From contig CM042181.1 of NCBI GenBank assembly GCA_023376005.1, positions 1,507,883-1,571,882 of the forward strand: DNA of 64,000 bases. The letters run 5' to 3'. Of the stretch, positions 36,540 to 48,890 are shown one piece after another (position 1 is the first letter of the stretch; every line of letters starts with the position of its first letter). This DNA comes from Doryteuthis pealeii. Lineage: Eukaryota; Mollusca; Cephalopoda; Myopsida; Loliginidae. The notes under the pieces were generated by a model that had not been told where the DNA came from, searched no databases, and saw only the letters and a list, made by a program, of their open reading frames with translations. A program made the translations under genes and the position numbers.

Positions 36540-36805
36540 TAGTAGGAAGCGCATGGTGTAATGGTTAAAGTCATGGGAAATGGACTCGTCACCCCGAGTT
36601 CAAATCCTGGATGTGGTAATTTAGCGCTAATACCCTTGGGAAAGGAATGAATCTACTCTCCCTCCAGCTATGGGCAAATAGTAGGGCAGAAGGCTCTTGG
36701 TTAGGCAACTTGTCTAGGAGAAGTAAAACTCTGAATTCAAACCTGTTAAACTCCGCTTAAGAAATTGACCTTGTATCGCATCCTGCTCGTGCAGAGGGGT
36801 TGGTA
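36540..36805 (+). mobile_element. SINE-2, direct copy
   Basis: Same tRNA-like element as 12345-12620, with intact A and B box-like segments. Confidence 0.7.
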
Positions 36806-36911
36806 AATATATATATATATATGAGAGATTGGAAAGGAATCCGACGGTATGTAGTATATTAAGAAAATTGAAAAAAACACAGGTTTAAATAAGTTGAGTG
36901 GAAAGTTATAA

Positions 36912-36958
36912 GCCAACGCTGCAGTGTTTCGATCTATTAATTAGATCATCTTCAGGGC
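36912..36958 (-). ncRNA. Hammerhead-like motif, direct copy
   Basis: Identical to 12714-12760. Identity here suggests both readings are accurate, so the extra base before stem II is real. Confidence 0.35.
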
Positions 36959-37277
36959 ATTTTGTTGGTATAAGGAAGATGGGTAAAAAATCTTTCCTAT
37001 CTTAACGAGAAAAAAAAGCGATAGTCCTTGTTTATCAATCTGTTCAAAATTTGAAAATCTGAAGAAAGGACGCTGAAAAATGGACGGTGAGAAATGTGAC
37101 GTCAATATTTCTCTTTTACGGTGTGAGAGAGAGTGTGTATCGAAAAAAAGGCATTGCGCATTTTTTTAGCTGTTTTGTGTGTGTGGTTGCGCGCGTGTGT
37201 GTATAAATCTTTTGCGATAAACGACATCAAAACAAACCTCAATGTTGTGTGTGTGTGCGAGCGTAAATCTTGAGGTT

Positions 37278-37311
<34 letters not shown>

Positions 37312-37316
<5 letters not shown>

Positions 37317-37870
37317 ATCATCATCATCATCATGTCGCGCACGCAGCACGGATATCCATGACAATCTTTCGCCAAACTTCCCTATTTCTCAGGGCCCCTG
37401 GGAGGTCCTCTGTGCAGCATCCAGAGACTTCGCATAGTTGGTCAATGTAGGTCCTTAGCGGGCGTCCTACGTTAGCATGTCCATGTGTTGGCTTCCACAG
37501 GAGAACGTCGCTTATGAGTTCATCCTTGTTTCTCCAGCAGTGTCCTGCATGTCTAGTCCATCTCACCCGGATGGTTTGTGAGATGGGGGGGGGGGCAGGT
37601 AACCATATAGTTGCTTCTTTGTGGGGTGCTGCTTCCATGACTTGTTCAGGACTACTCGCAGCATTCTTGTGCAGGTACCATCTAGCTTATTCTCGAGGTG
37701 CCTTGTCAGGGTCCAGGTGGTGCAGCCATACAGCAGCACTGATATAACCACAGCCTGGAAGAATTGTTGCTTTAGTTTGTCAGTGATATCGGATCTCCAT
37801 ATTACTGATAATCTGTTTGTGGCCGCCCATGCCTTTCCTACTCGTGTATTAACATCGCTTTCTGTGGATG
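37312..37870 (-). mobile_element. Non-LTR retrotransposon 3' end, best copy
   Basis: Minus-strand reading with one frameshift near 37570-37640. First part: DITDKLKQQFFQAVVISVLL, then LYGCTTWTLTRHLENK and LNKSWKQHPTKKQLYGY. Second part: RHAGHCWRNKDELISDVLLW, KPTHGHANVGRP, RTYIDQL, EDLPGALRNRE. These match the C-terminus of endonuclease/reverse-transcriptase proteins of non-LTR elements. The 3' end is an (ATG)n tail at 37315-37333, inside (TA)n DNA. The reverse-transcriptase core is absent, so it is 5'-truncated and dead. Confidence 0.8.
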
Positions 37871-37872
37871 AG

Positions 37873-37921
<49 letters not shown>

Positions 37922-39055
37922 ATAGATACGTAGTAGAATTCGTTAATACTTATATTATAGCATAAAGTATCCAGTTCAAAAACTGATAATACTTTAAGAA
38001 AAACTCCCAAAACTGATACGTTGACTGTACCTAATAAAACAGCACAATATGCTGCTAAAATGAAATATTTTATATCATATTCATAGCTAGTATTGAACAA
38101 TATTTCGATTTATAAAAATCATCTTCAGTGCTTGTTTTACTCCGGACTTAACAAGAGCGGAGACGAAAATAATATGAATTCAAAACGAAAACATTGATGT
38201 TGCAAAAAAGTTATGCGGTAGTTTCAAATATAAGCACATCCGGCCGCACGTTTCTCGGTCAGCGACAGACATGTATATCTTATTGTAACAGTTTTTGAAA
38301 AAAGAATACATATTTCAAAATCGACAATAGAAAAATTCTCTTTTTCAAACAGGATGAGTATTAACCCGTTGACGGTAGGCCTGCAACGGATTTTTAGCAT
38401 ATTGTGTTTTCATATCCTTTTATCTAGATCATATTGTGAAAACTAGTCTCACTTTACCCCAGGTTCGATCCTTACTCGCGTCTGTTGAATTAAGGTGATA
38501 TTTTTCACCTTTCCTCTTTTCACTGAGATATCGTGATAACCCCATAATATTTTTTTCTCAGCGTTAAAATGAGATTTACGATTTTAAAAGAAAAATCAAT
38601 AATCTAATTAATTCTTATGAGTTGAGTAATCATTTCTTTTTTAATTTTCATTAATAATTAAATCTTTTAGACAAATCATTCACAAATTTGTGTTGCTGAT
38701 AAGGGTAGGTCGATTTTTCACTTTAAAAAAATATCAAATTGTCCATCTGTGCGTAAATTGTGGGTTAGTATTCTGAATACTGATACCAAAAATTAGATCT
38801 TTTACTTGCACCATTGTTTGAGAAAATAGCATCAAAAATGGTCTACTAAAATCCACTAAGAATCCTTGTTTACTAAAGGTTACATTTTGTGGAAACGAGG
38901 ATTTTTAGTGCATTTTAGTAGACGATCTTTGATGCTATTTCCTCAAATAATAGTGCAAATAAAATATCTAATTGTTGGTATCATTATTCCGTATAATAAA
39001 ACACAACTTTCGCAAAAAATCAAACTATCCTATTGGTGATCCACGCCAGGTTAGT
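37871..39055. other. AT-rich DNA with a ribozyme-like motif
   Basis: No gene is seen. (TA)n at 37873-37918. Near 38095-38130 the minus strand reads CTGAAGATGATTT...AAATCGAAATATTG, again a CTGANGA-stem-GAAA arrangement. The fold-back element is listed separately. Confidence 0.5.
38773..38988. repeat. Fold-back element with ~98-bp arms
   Basis: Arm 38773-38871 (ataccaaaaattagatcttt to ccactaagaatccttg) pairs with 38890-38988 at roughly 85% by eye, around a ~20-bp loop. The arms have diverged from each other, so the hairpin is not recent. It may be a MITE; no target duplication is clear. Confidence 0.65.
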
Positions 39056-39059
39056 GGAT

Positions 39060-39690
39060 GGTTTGGTTTGGTTTGGTTTGTTTTACGGCATATCAACCTC
39101 GGTGGGTCATTTAATGCCGGCAAAGTTTTGAAATAATTCATTCTTAATGCATAATAAATATTGTTTATCAACTCATGTTTTTCTATTTAACCCATAGATG
39201 GGACCTTAACAGGTACTACCACTCCGGGTCAGAGTGGACCAGGGAGCAATGGTGATGAAGGTGTGCTCCACATTCCCCAAACCTCCAGAACTGGGACCTC
39301 ACCATCAGATAGAGTTTAACGTCATTCCCAGGACATGTTACCCTCAGTCACCGCCTTCTAGCACCCATAAGATAAAAAGGGGTTGGGGCTTGCCATAAAG
39401 GCAATAGGGTTGGGAAAATCATATAGGTGCTAGGGCTTGACATGACCAGCCGATTGATCGGAGGGGGCCTCTCCGACCGCCCATCTAGCCCAAGGTAGGG
39501 CCAAAGTGGAGTATTGCAAGTCATGGACCCACCTGGGTTCTATCCTTAAGCATCACGGGTCGCCACCCACGGCCAACAGGTGGTCCCATTGGGGGGGGTC
39601 TTACCCCTCTGCAGAGGTGCAGTCGGTACATTCTAACCCACCAGTCGATAGGGCGGGGTTAGTGGATGGGGGATTGATTGATCTTAACGG
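39060..39690 (+). repeat. DR-A, direct copy
   Basis: Cleaner copy of 14862-15510, with 'ggagcaatggtgatgaagg' and 'ccactccgggtcagagtgg' intact. Confidence 0.7.
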
Positions 39691-39829
39691 TATGAAAACT
39701 CGTATCGGGTTATTTTATGCGCAGTGGTTAGGGAATTGTTTACATTTTCGTTTTATATAATTTGTGTAGTTTTTTTTCTTAAGAGTTTTTTTGCACATAG
39801 TTTTATGGTTAGAAGTATTTCTATCTCAT

Positions 39830-40337
39830 TTATTTCTATTAATAATAGAGATTCGCTTCCGGTTTTTGTCTGTAACAAAAATACGTCACTGCTTACGTCA
39901 CATTACCCAAAATCGTCATAACATAGAATAAATACACTCAAAATTTGAACATGCAACATTAGACAGCCCTCATTGTTTTTTAAAACAAGTTTTAATAAAT
40001 ACATGACTGGTATTATATATAGTTTGTTTTATTTTAATACATATTTAAAGTTTACATTTCAAATTGTTTTATTTTTTAATCCTTTAATGAATTTGATGAT
40101 TCTACTTACTTAGGGTACAAACTCGATGACATTGAATTTGTATTTTGAAATGTGAAATGTAATTTACGATAAAAACCGCTAAGAAAACCAGTTATAATTT
40201 GACAATCTTATCCACATTCAAAGTAATTTTAATGTATGATTTTTAATATCTATTGTACCTGGGTAGATGGGGTGGGGGGTAAAAAAGTTAGTCTCGCAGA
40301 TCCATTATTGTTGAATCGAATGTTGAATCCTCGCTAG
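39830..40337 (+). mobile_element. Helitron-like element related to H2 (tentative)
   Basis: Begins tctattaataatagagat, followed by tttttgtctgtaac and tacgtcactgcttacgtcac, as in H2, and ends at cgCTAG (40337). No clear terminal hairpin is visible. Confidence 0.4.
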
Positions 40338-40529
40338 ATGCCCCATTAAATTCCCTACGTAAAAAAAAAAAAACAAACACTTTCCGTTAATCCGGACACT
40401 GGAAAAAATTAATGTTTCCTGAAATACTAAATGCAAAAAAAATTCATGCTGTTATCATTTGAATTTTGTTCTTTTATCATCTTCATGAGTATAAATCAAA
40501 TCTTCCTTGTTTTTGCTCAAAAAGCAAGA

Positions 40530-41090
40530 TCTGGTGATGGTGAATGTGTAAATATATTTACTTTGTCGTTAATTGTTTTATTTTCGAAGTTTCCTCCGGA
40601 CATACATACATACATACAAACTGCCCTTCATATATGTACAGAAAACCAAGCCCTGGTGATATTTAATGTGTATATATATTTAATTTGTCGTTAATTGTTT
40701 TATTTTCGAAGTTTCCTCCGGTCATACATATACACAAAACTGCCCTTTATATATGTATAGAAAACCAAGCCCTGGTGATATTTAATGTGTATATATATTT
40801 ACTTTCTTGTTAATTGTTTTATTTTCGAAGTTTCCTCCGGACATACATGCATACACAACAGCTGCCCTTTATGTATGTACTAGAAATGGCTACCCGGCTT
40901 TGCCTAGGTAAAGGAGGGAATCATAAAAATTCTCGTAGATTCTTGGATTGTTTTGGGCTTACATAATTTCCAGATAAATAAAATCTTCATTATTTTTGCA
41001 CAAAAAGCAAGCTCTGATGATAGTGAATAGGTATATATATTTACTTTGTCATTATTGCTTTATTTTTGTAGTTTCCTCCGTACATACATA
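40530..41090. repeat. 120-bp tandem repeat
   Basis: Three units at a 120-bp spacing ('gttaattgttttattttcga' at about 40570, 40690 and 40810), plus a partial unit at about 41010-41090. Units carry (CATA)n and 'ctgccctt...tatatgta'. The fold-back loop at 16291-16515 derives from the first unit. The stretch 40890-41010 has no feature. Confidence 0.75.
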
Positions 41091-44000
41091 CATATTTAGA
41101 TAAATTATATTATTTCATGTAAGTAACGCATTAAAAATTCTACAGATACTTTGTAAGATCTGGCTTAGTATTTTCCTCTCAAGAAAAGCATTTAATAATT
41201 GATTATATTTAGAAAGAATAATAAATCCGTTTTTATGAATAAATATTATTTGTGAAAAAGAGATATAGTGACTTAAATAAAAACGGTAATTTTCACCTTT
41301 AGTTGGCTAAATTCCTAGCATAAATAAGTGCGTGCGCATTATCTGAAATGAACTTAATTGTTATAAAGAACACATTTTATGATATTTTTGTGTTAAAGCA
41401 TGCAGTTGTATTGTTTTCGAAAAGTTTCTAAGATTTGTGTATTTCGCACGGAGACTTTCAAAATGGCTACCGGCTTGTTTCAAAGTGAAAGTCAGTTGGC
41501 TAAATTCATAGCATAAAATTATCTGAAATGAACTTAATTGTTATTAAGAACACATTTTATGATATTTTTTGTGTTAAAGCATGCGGTTGTATTGTTTTCG
41601 AAAAAGTTTGTTTATTTCACACGGAGACTTTCAAAATAGTTACCGGTTTGTTTCAAAGTGAAAGACAAGGGAGGTTACTCTAATTGCCTTATTTGCTATG
41701 AATTTGGCCAACTAAAGGTGAAAATTACCATAAAAACTATATCAAAATACAAAGAAATAATGTCGACTCGAAACTCTATTAGATATTTTGTCAGATACGA
41801 ATAAAACATTCAAATGAGTAAGGACACTCAAGTCTATTTGAGAAAATTAACGATGTTTTATATTCCTAGAACCTGTATCAGCTATTTCGCGAGATACGAA
41901 AAATCCTCCAAATTAGAAACGACAATTAAATTCATTTGTTGAAATTAATGACATTTTCTATTACCTCTGGTAGAATGCCCACATAAGTGGTTACTCCAGT
42001 AGCTCGATACAATTATTTCTATTATCCCAGACAGAATTCATTCATACGTTATTTCATTGTTCGAAATTTATTATTATATCTAGAATAAATAAGTTTACTT
42101 TTTATGAATTTGTATTCTGTGTTAAAGAGATATAGTGACTTAAATAAAATAAAAAACTATATCACAATAAAAAAGGCGACCTTAACCTCTATCTACGGGT
42201 TGTTATTCGAGTCCCTACATTATAGCGGCTAGATATGTGAAATTATATAATCATTTTTAGTTAACACCTTAAAAATTCTACTGATACTTTGTAAGGTCCT
42301 GGTTGATATTTTTCTCTTAAGAAAAGCATTTAATAATTTATTATATTTAGAATAAATAATAGTTTCTTTTTTATAAATTTGTATTACGTGTTAAACAAGA
42401 TATAGTGACTTGAATAAAAAAAAAACTATATCATAATATTAAAAAATTGACTTTAACCTGTATCAGCTATTTTGACGAGGTACGAAAAATTGTCAAAACC
42501 AGAAAGGACACTGAAATATATTTGATAAAATTAATGAATATTACCTCTGGTAGAATGCCCACATACGTGGTTACTTCATTGTTCAACATTTCTTCAGTAG
42601 CTTGGCATTCTATGCTTCAGGGTGATATTTGAGCCCCTACGGTATAGCGGCTAGATCTGTGAAATTATATGATTATATTTAGGTAACACATTAAAAAGTC
42701 TGATACTTTGTAAGGTCCTGGTTGATATTTTTCTATTAAGAAAAGCATTTAATTATTTATTATATTTAGAATAAATAAGTTTCCTTTTTTATAAATTTGT
42801 ATTACGTGTTAAAAAAGATATAGTGACTTAAATAAAGAAAGCTATATCATAATATAAAAAAACTTGTCAAATTTAACCGGTATCAGCTATTTTGTTGAGA
42901 TACGAATAATCGTCCAAACTAGAAAGGACACTGGATTTTATATGTTAAAATTAACGACGTATTCTATTACCTCAGCTAGAATGTTCAAATACGTGGTTAC
43001 TTCATTGTTCAAACTTTCTTCAGTAGCTAGGCATAAAAAGTCTTTAATTTATTTGTTAAAATTAATGACATTTTCTATTACCTCTGGTAGAATGCCCACA
43101 TAAGTTGTTACTTCAGTAGCTCGATACAATTATTTCTATTATCCCAGACAGAATTCATTCATACGTTATTTCATTGTTCGAAATTTATTATTATATCTAG
43201 AATAAATAAGTTTACTTTTTATGAATTTGTATTCCGTGTTAAAGGGATATAGTGACTTAAATAAAAAATAAAAACTATATCACAATAATAAAGGCGACCT
43301 TAACCTCTATCTACGGGTTGTTATTCGAGTCCCTACATTATAGCGGCTAGATATGTGAAATTATATAATTATTTTAGTTAACACCTTAAACATTCTACTG
43401 ATACTTTGTAAGGTGCGGGTTGATAGTTTTCTCTTAAGAAAAGCATTTATAAATGTATTATATTTAGAATGAATAATAGTTTCGTTTTTAAAAATTTTGT
43501 ATTACGTGTTAAAGAGATATAGTGACTAAAATAAAAACTATATCATAATTTTAAAAAACATGTCAGCTTTAACCGGTATCAGCTATTTTGTTGAGATACG
43601 AAAAATCGTCCAAACTAGAAAGGACACTGAAATTTATATGTTAAAATTAACGACGTTTTTTATTACCTTTGACAGAATGCCCATATAAGTGGTTACCTCA
43701 TTGTTCAAAATTTCTTCAGTAGCTAGGCACACTATGCTTCGGGGTGATATTTGACCCCTTACGGTATAGCGGCTAGATCTGTGAAATTATATGATTATAT
43801 TTAGGTAACACATTAAAAAGTCAACTGATACTTTGTAAGGTACTGGTTGATCTTATTTCTTAAAAAAACGCATTTAATAATTTACTATATTTAGAATAAA
43901 TAATAGTTTCTTTTTTATAAATTTGTATTACGTGTTAAAAAGAGATATAGTGACTTGAATAAAAAAAACTATATCATAATATTAAAAAAATCGTCCAAAG

Positions 44001-46385
44001 CAGAAAGGACACGGTATAGCTGCCAGATCTGTGAAATTATATGATTATATTTAGGTAACACATTAAAAAGTCTGATACTTTGTAAGGTCCTGGTTGATAT
44101 TTTTCTATTAAGAAAAGCATTTAATTATTTATTATATTTAGAATAAATAAGTTTCCTTTTTTATAAATTTGTATTACGTGTTAAAAAAGATATAGTGACT
44201 TAAATAAAGAAAGCTATATCATAATATAAAAAAACTTGTCAAATTTAACCGGTATCAGCTATTTTGTTGAGATACGAATAATCGTCCAAACTAGAAAGGA
44301 CACTGGATTTTATATGTTAAAATTAACGATGTATTCTATTACCTCAGCTAGAATACGTGGTTACTTCATTGTTCAAAATTTCTTTAGTAGCTAGGCATAA
44401 AAAGTCTTTAATTTATTTGTTAAAATTAATGACATTTTCTATTACCTCTGGTAGAATGCCCACATAAGCGGTTACTTCTGTAGCTCGATACAATTATTTC
44501 TATTATCCCAGACAGAATTCATTCATACGTTATTTCATTGTTCGAAATTTCTTATATCTAGAATAAATAAGTTTACTTTTTATGAATTTGTATTCTGTGT
44601 TAAAGAGATATAGTGACTTAAATAATAAAAAAACTATATCACAATAAAAAAGGCGACCTTAACCTCTATCTTCGGGGTGTTATTTGAGCCCCTACATTAT
44701 AGCGGCTAGATTTGTGAAATTAAATAATTATATGTAGTTAACACCTTAAACATTCTACTGATACTTTGTAAGGTGCGGGTTGATAGTTTTCTCTTAAGAA
44801 TAAAAAAAAACTATATCATAATATTAAAAAAATCGTCCAAAGCAGAAAGGACACGGTATAGCTGCCAGATATGTGAAATTATACAATGATATGTAGTTAA
44901 CACCTTAAAAAGACTACTGATACTTTGTAAGGTCCTGGTTGATATTTTTCTATTAAGAAAAGCATTTAATAATTTATTATACTTAGAATAAATAAGTTTA
45001 CTTTTTTATGAATTTGTATTACGTGTTAAACATGATATAGTTACTTAAATAAAAAAAAAAAACTATATCATAATATTAAAAAATTGACTTTAACCTGTAT
45101 CAGCTATTTTGACGAGATACGAAAAATTGTCAAAACAAGAAAGGACACCGATATATATTTGTTAAAATTAATGACTATTACCTCTGGTGGAATGCCCACA
45201 TATGTGGTTACTTCATTGGTCAAACTTTCTTCAGTAGCTAGGCATTCTATGCTTCGGGGTGATATTTGAGCCCCTACAGTATAGCGGCTAGATCTGGGAA
45301 ATTATATAATTATATTTAGGTAACACATTAAAAAGTCTACTGATACTTTGTAAGGTCCTGGTTGATATTTTTCTCTTAAGAAAAGCGTTTAAAAATTATT
45401 ATATTTAGAATAAATAAGTTTCGTTTTTATAAATTTGTATTACGTATTAAACAAGATATAGTGACTTGAATAAAGAAAATTATATCATAATATAAAAAAA
45501 ACTTGTCAAATTTAACCGGTATCAGCTTTTTTGTGAGATACGAAAAATCGTCCAAACTAGAAAGGACACTGGATTTTATATGTTAAAATTAACGACGTTT
45601 TCTATTACCTCAGCTAGAATGACCAAATACGTGGTTACTTCATTGTTCAAACTTTCTTCAGTAGCTAAGTACTCTATGCTTCGGGGTAATATTTCAGCCC
45701 CTACTGTTTAGCGGCCAGATCTGTGAAATTATATAATTATATTTAGGTAACACATCAAAAAGTCTACTGATACTTTGTAAGGTCCTGGTTGATATTTTTC
45801 TATTAAGAAAAGCATTTAAAAAATTATTATATTTAGAATAAATAAGTTACGTTTTTATAAATTTGTATTACGTGTTAAACAAGATATAGTGACTTGAATA
45901 AAAAAAACTATTTCATAATATAAAAAAGTTGACTTTAACCTGTATCAGCTATTTTGTTGAGATACGAAAAATCTTCCAAACCAGAAAGGACACTGAAATA
46001 TATTTGATAAAATTAATGACTATTACCTCTGGTAGAATGCCCACATACGTGGTTACTTCATTGTTCAACATTTTTCAGTAGCTAGGCACTCTATGATTCG
46101 GGGTGATATTTGAGCCCCTACAGTATAGCGGCTAGATCTGTGAAATTATATAATTATATTTAGGTAACACATCAAAAATTCTATTGATACTTTGTAAGGT
46201 CCTGGTTGATATTTTTCTATTAAGAAACGCATTTTAAAAAATTATTATATTTAGAAGAATAAGTTTCCTTTTTTTATAAATTTGTATAACGTGTTAAAGA
46301 TATAGTGATATGAAAAAAAATATTGACTTCAGCTATATTGTGATTTATGAAAAATTATCTAAACGATAAAGTACATTGAAATCTA
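41090..46385 (-). pseudogene. Tandem array of FEM1-like C-terminal tail units
   Basis: Units of about 420 bp, some fused into ~690-bp composites, are marked by 'tttgtaaggtcctggttgat' at about 42292, 42710, 43405, 43832, 44080, 44765, 44925, 45346, 45775 and 46194. On the minus strand about ten keep a coding core matching the end of gene B. Type A (41945-41995, 43062-43110, 44425-44475) reads TEVTTYVGILPEVIENVINF then NK and stop. Type B (near 42950, 43650, 45590) reads LATEESLNNEVTTYLVILAE-like then VIENVVNFNI and stop. Type C (near 42530, 45165, 46010) reads LNNEVTTYVGILPEVI then INF. Types B and C are preceded by ISPRSIECLA-like residues and a possible acceptor (atttcacag|a). The units near 43650-43760 and 45165-45290 are open from acceptor to stop; others have stops or frameshifts. 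They could be alternative terminal exons or dead copies. Confidence 0.6.
41285..41729. mobile_element. hAT-like MITE inserted in a tail unit
   Basis: The terminal inverted repeats are 30 bp with one mismatch (GGTAATTTTCACCTTTAGTT on both ends). An exact 8-bp target duplication, ataaaaac, lies at 41277-41284 and 41730-41737. Other array units show the empty site (taaataaaaactatatc). Inside there are two ~195-bp tandem copies ('tgaacttaattgttat', 'acacggagactttcaaaat'). No transposase. The 8-bp duplication suggests hAT. Confidence 0.8.
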
Positions 46386-48205
46386 TTAAAGAAAATTAGT
46401 GACGTTTTCTAATACCTCAGGTAGAACACCTATATACGTGGTTACTTCAGTATATTTACGTTTTAATCTTCGACGAGTTTTTAAATTAGAACACCAATGC
46501 GCATCTATTATATCCTCCATAGCTCTAAAGCCTCTACTAACTTTACTATCTGAACGGCCTCCATACTTTTCAAGAAGAGCTAACAGATTTTTCCGAAAAG
46601 GTTTAGGCGCATGGTTAACGGCGTACATAATTGGGGTCCGCCCGAAGTAATCTTCGGAGTTAACATCGGCTCCGGATTTAAGCAGAATCTCGACGAGCTC
46701 AACCGATGCCCAGGGTTTTGTGTTCATCAATTTAATTGTAGAGTGCAAGATAGACTGATGGTGTCTGACTCGGAGATCCTCTCTGAGCACTTTTGTGACC
46801 TCTTCTTTAAATTCACCGCGAAATTGTTGAGAAATATTCCACGTTATGGTTGAAGACATCATATCCAGGAATGTTTCGACTAATCCGGAATAATTACTAT
46901 CAACAACAAAGGGATTTATATATATAATATTTTTTACTATACTCCACATCTTCAGAACTGCTTGTGCTATTATTTTGAATACAACTAACCGGCCGTGTGC
47001 AAAAACTTTATTTGTGTAGCTATAATTACCAAGTTCATAAAAAAGAGATTTGAAGGTTTTCATAATGGTGACAACAAAAAACACTGATGTTTTCGTACAA
47101 TATTCTTCGAGATAATCGATAAACTGCCTAACCTTCTCCATATTGTTCGCCTTTTTGGCAATCAACGTCGTTTCCAGCAGAAGTTGTAGATAGAGTCTGT
47201 TATTTCTTCCCAGGATTCTTTCAACAACCAGAATACTCTGGTAAGCAAGATGTAAACGGTTGCCTTGGAATTTTTCCAATTCTGACTCAGTTGTAAATTC
47301 TTGAGAAAAATCAAGAATCTCTCGAGCAGGAGCCTGGTATTTCTTAGGAAGATTCTCTCTCTTCCTCGCTCGTAAAGATTCCATCCATGGCTCCATAACC
47401 GACTTTCGAGCACAGAAATTACCGACACCCACGATTTCTACAGACTGTATCATATCTACCACAGTAGAACGAGGGTGTTCTATCAAATATATAACCGATG
47501 GTATTTTTAGATAGATAGAAGCCCAAATCAAAGGTATTATATTTTCGTGGTTTCGGGTCCTAACATCAGCACCAGCGCTGACTAGGAGAACTACGCTTTC
47601 ATTATGGCCTCTAGTTATGGCTAAGTGAAGGGCCGTAAAGCCCTCATCATCTTGATGGTAAACGTTCGCGCCCTTTACCAGCAGAAACCTACAAATTTCT
47701 TTGTGGGGAGTCGACTCCATTAGAGGGCTCCTTCCATGAAAGCACGGCCGATTAATATCGGCTCCCAAAGCTACCATCAGTTTCACGGACGTTAGATCCC
47801 CAATGACGATTGCAATCATTAGTGGTGAGTGGGCACCGTCAATACATTCATTGATATCACATAGATGTAGCAGGATCATTTCGATTAGGGTTATATTCCC
47901 GACCTTAAGGGCGGCAATTAGTGGGTGCCGGCTGTTTTTCCAAATTTCGGACATTTGGCGACGTCCCTGACGGAAAGAAAGTCTGAGTAGGAAGTCGGAG
48001 ATTTTAAAGTTGTTCGTCTTAACTGCTGCATAGAGAGGTGAAATGCCATAGATCGTAGAATTTAAAATCTTGATGGGTTTTTCCGGATGAAGGTTTAGGA
48101 AAATTTCCATGATCTTGTCCAAGGAGTTATCCTTAATGAATTGGAATATTACTTCAACGAGGTTTATCCTGGTTCTTGTGTCGAGAGTTGTGTTCTCTTG
48201 AGATG
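46386..48205 (-). CDS. FEM1-like protein, gene B, main exon
   Basis: Joined to 57904-57913 it encodes 609 aa (FEM1 proteins are about 615-670) starting MAKASQENTT. Its likely role is CUL2-RING ligase substrate recognition. Six ankyrin repeats lie near residues 57-245 (SPLMIAI, GADINRP, TALHLAI, GADVRTRN). A FEM1-type linker (IQSVEIVGVG, about 255) and the signature VVERILGRNN (about 330) follow. C-terminal ankyrins span about 486-552 (LLKSGADVNSED). A basic stretch (KTRRRLKRK) leads to YIGVLPEVLENVTNFL and the stop. That tail resembles the conserved FEM1 end (Y.G.IP..LE.FV.LH), part of the VHL box that binds elongin B/C and CUL2. The acceptor ttcttgcag|ca at 48206 is in phase 1, as in gene A. 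The frame is intact over 1.8 kb, which argues for selection. Confidence 0.85.
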
Positions 48206-48890
48206 CTGCAAGAAAAGAATATAATGGTTTAAATACTGGATAGAGTGAATGGTATATCCAAATAAATTGTATATGGGAATATTTAATATTACTATAAAAA
48301 TGTATTGGAAGTGATTTTTACCATAAAAATGCATTGGAAATGATTTTTACTATAAAAATGCATTGGAAATGATTTTTACTATAAAAATGTATTGGAAGTG
48401 ATTTTTACCATCAAAATGCATTGGAAATGATTTTTACCATAAAAATGTATTGGAAATGATTTTTACAATAAAAATGTATTGGAAATGATTTTTACCATAA
48501 AAATGTATTGGAAATGATTTTTACCATAAAAATGTATTGGAAATGATTTTTACTATAAAAATGCATTGAAAATGATTTTTACTATAAAAATGCATTGAAA
48601 ATGATTTTTACTATAAAAATGCATTGGACAATGATTTTTACTATAAAAATGCATTGGACAATGATTTTTACTATAAAAATGCATTGGAAATGATATTTAC
48701 TATAAAAATGCATTGGAAATTATTTTTACCATAAAAATGCATTGGAAATTATTTTACACAATAAAAATGCATTGGAAATTATTTTTACCATAAAAATGCA
48801 TTGGAAATTATTTTTACAATAAAAATGCATTGGAAATGATTTTTACAATAAAAAATGCACTAGAAATGATTTTCTACTATAAAAATGCAT
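48206..48890. repeat. 29-bp minisatellite in the gene B intron
   Basis: About 20 units of taaaaatgcattggaaatga plus tttttacta at 48285-48890. It starts about 80 bp upstream of the gene B acceptor. It is the same satellite as 957-1482. Confidence 0.9.

Larger units (their letters stand above)
31516..40420 (+). repeat. Direct copy of about 7200-16290
   Basis: Same element order, same insertion sites and same target duplications as the left arm, in the same orientation, at an offset of about 24.1-24.2 kb. It is the overlapping start of the second contig if the gap join was not trimmed. Beyond 40420 the sequence continues into unique DNA, whereas the left arm folds back at the same point. Confidence 0.85.

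Noticed and set aside
42447..45269. Plus-strand 61-79-codon frames in the tail array
   Set aside because: Antisense of the conserved minus-strand core; the minus strand carries the FEM1-like match.
48120..48122. Start of gene B at 48122
   Set aside because: The codon there is TTG. The frame is open for 27 more codons up to the acceptor at 48206 and joins exon 1 in phase.
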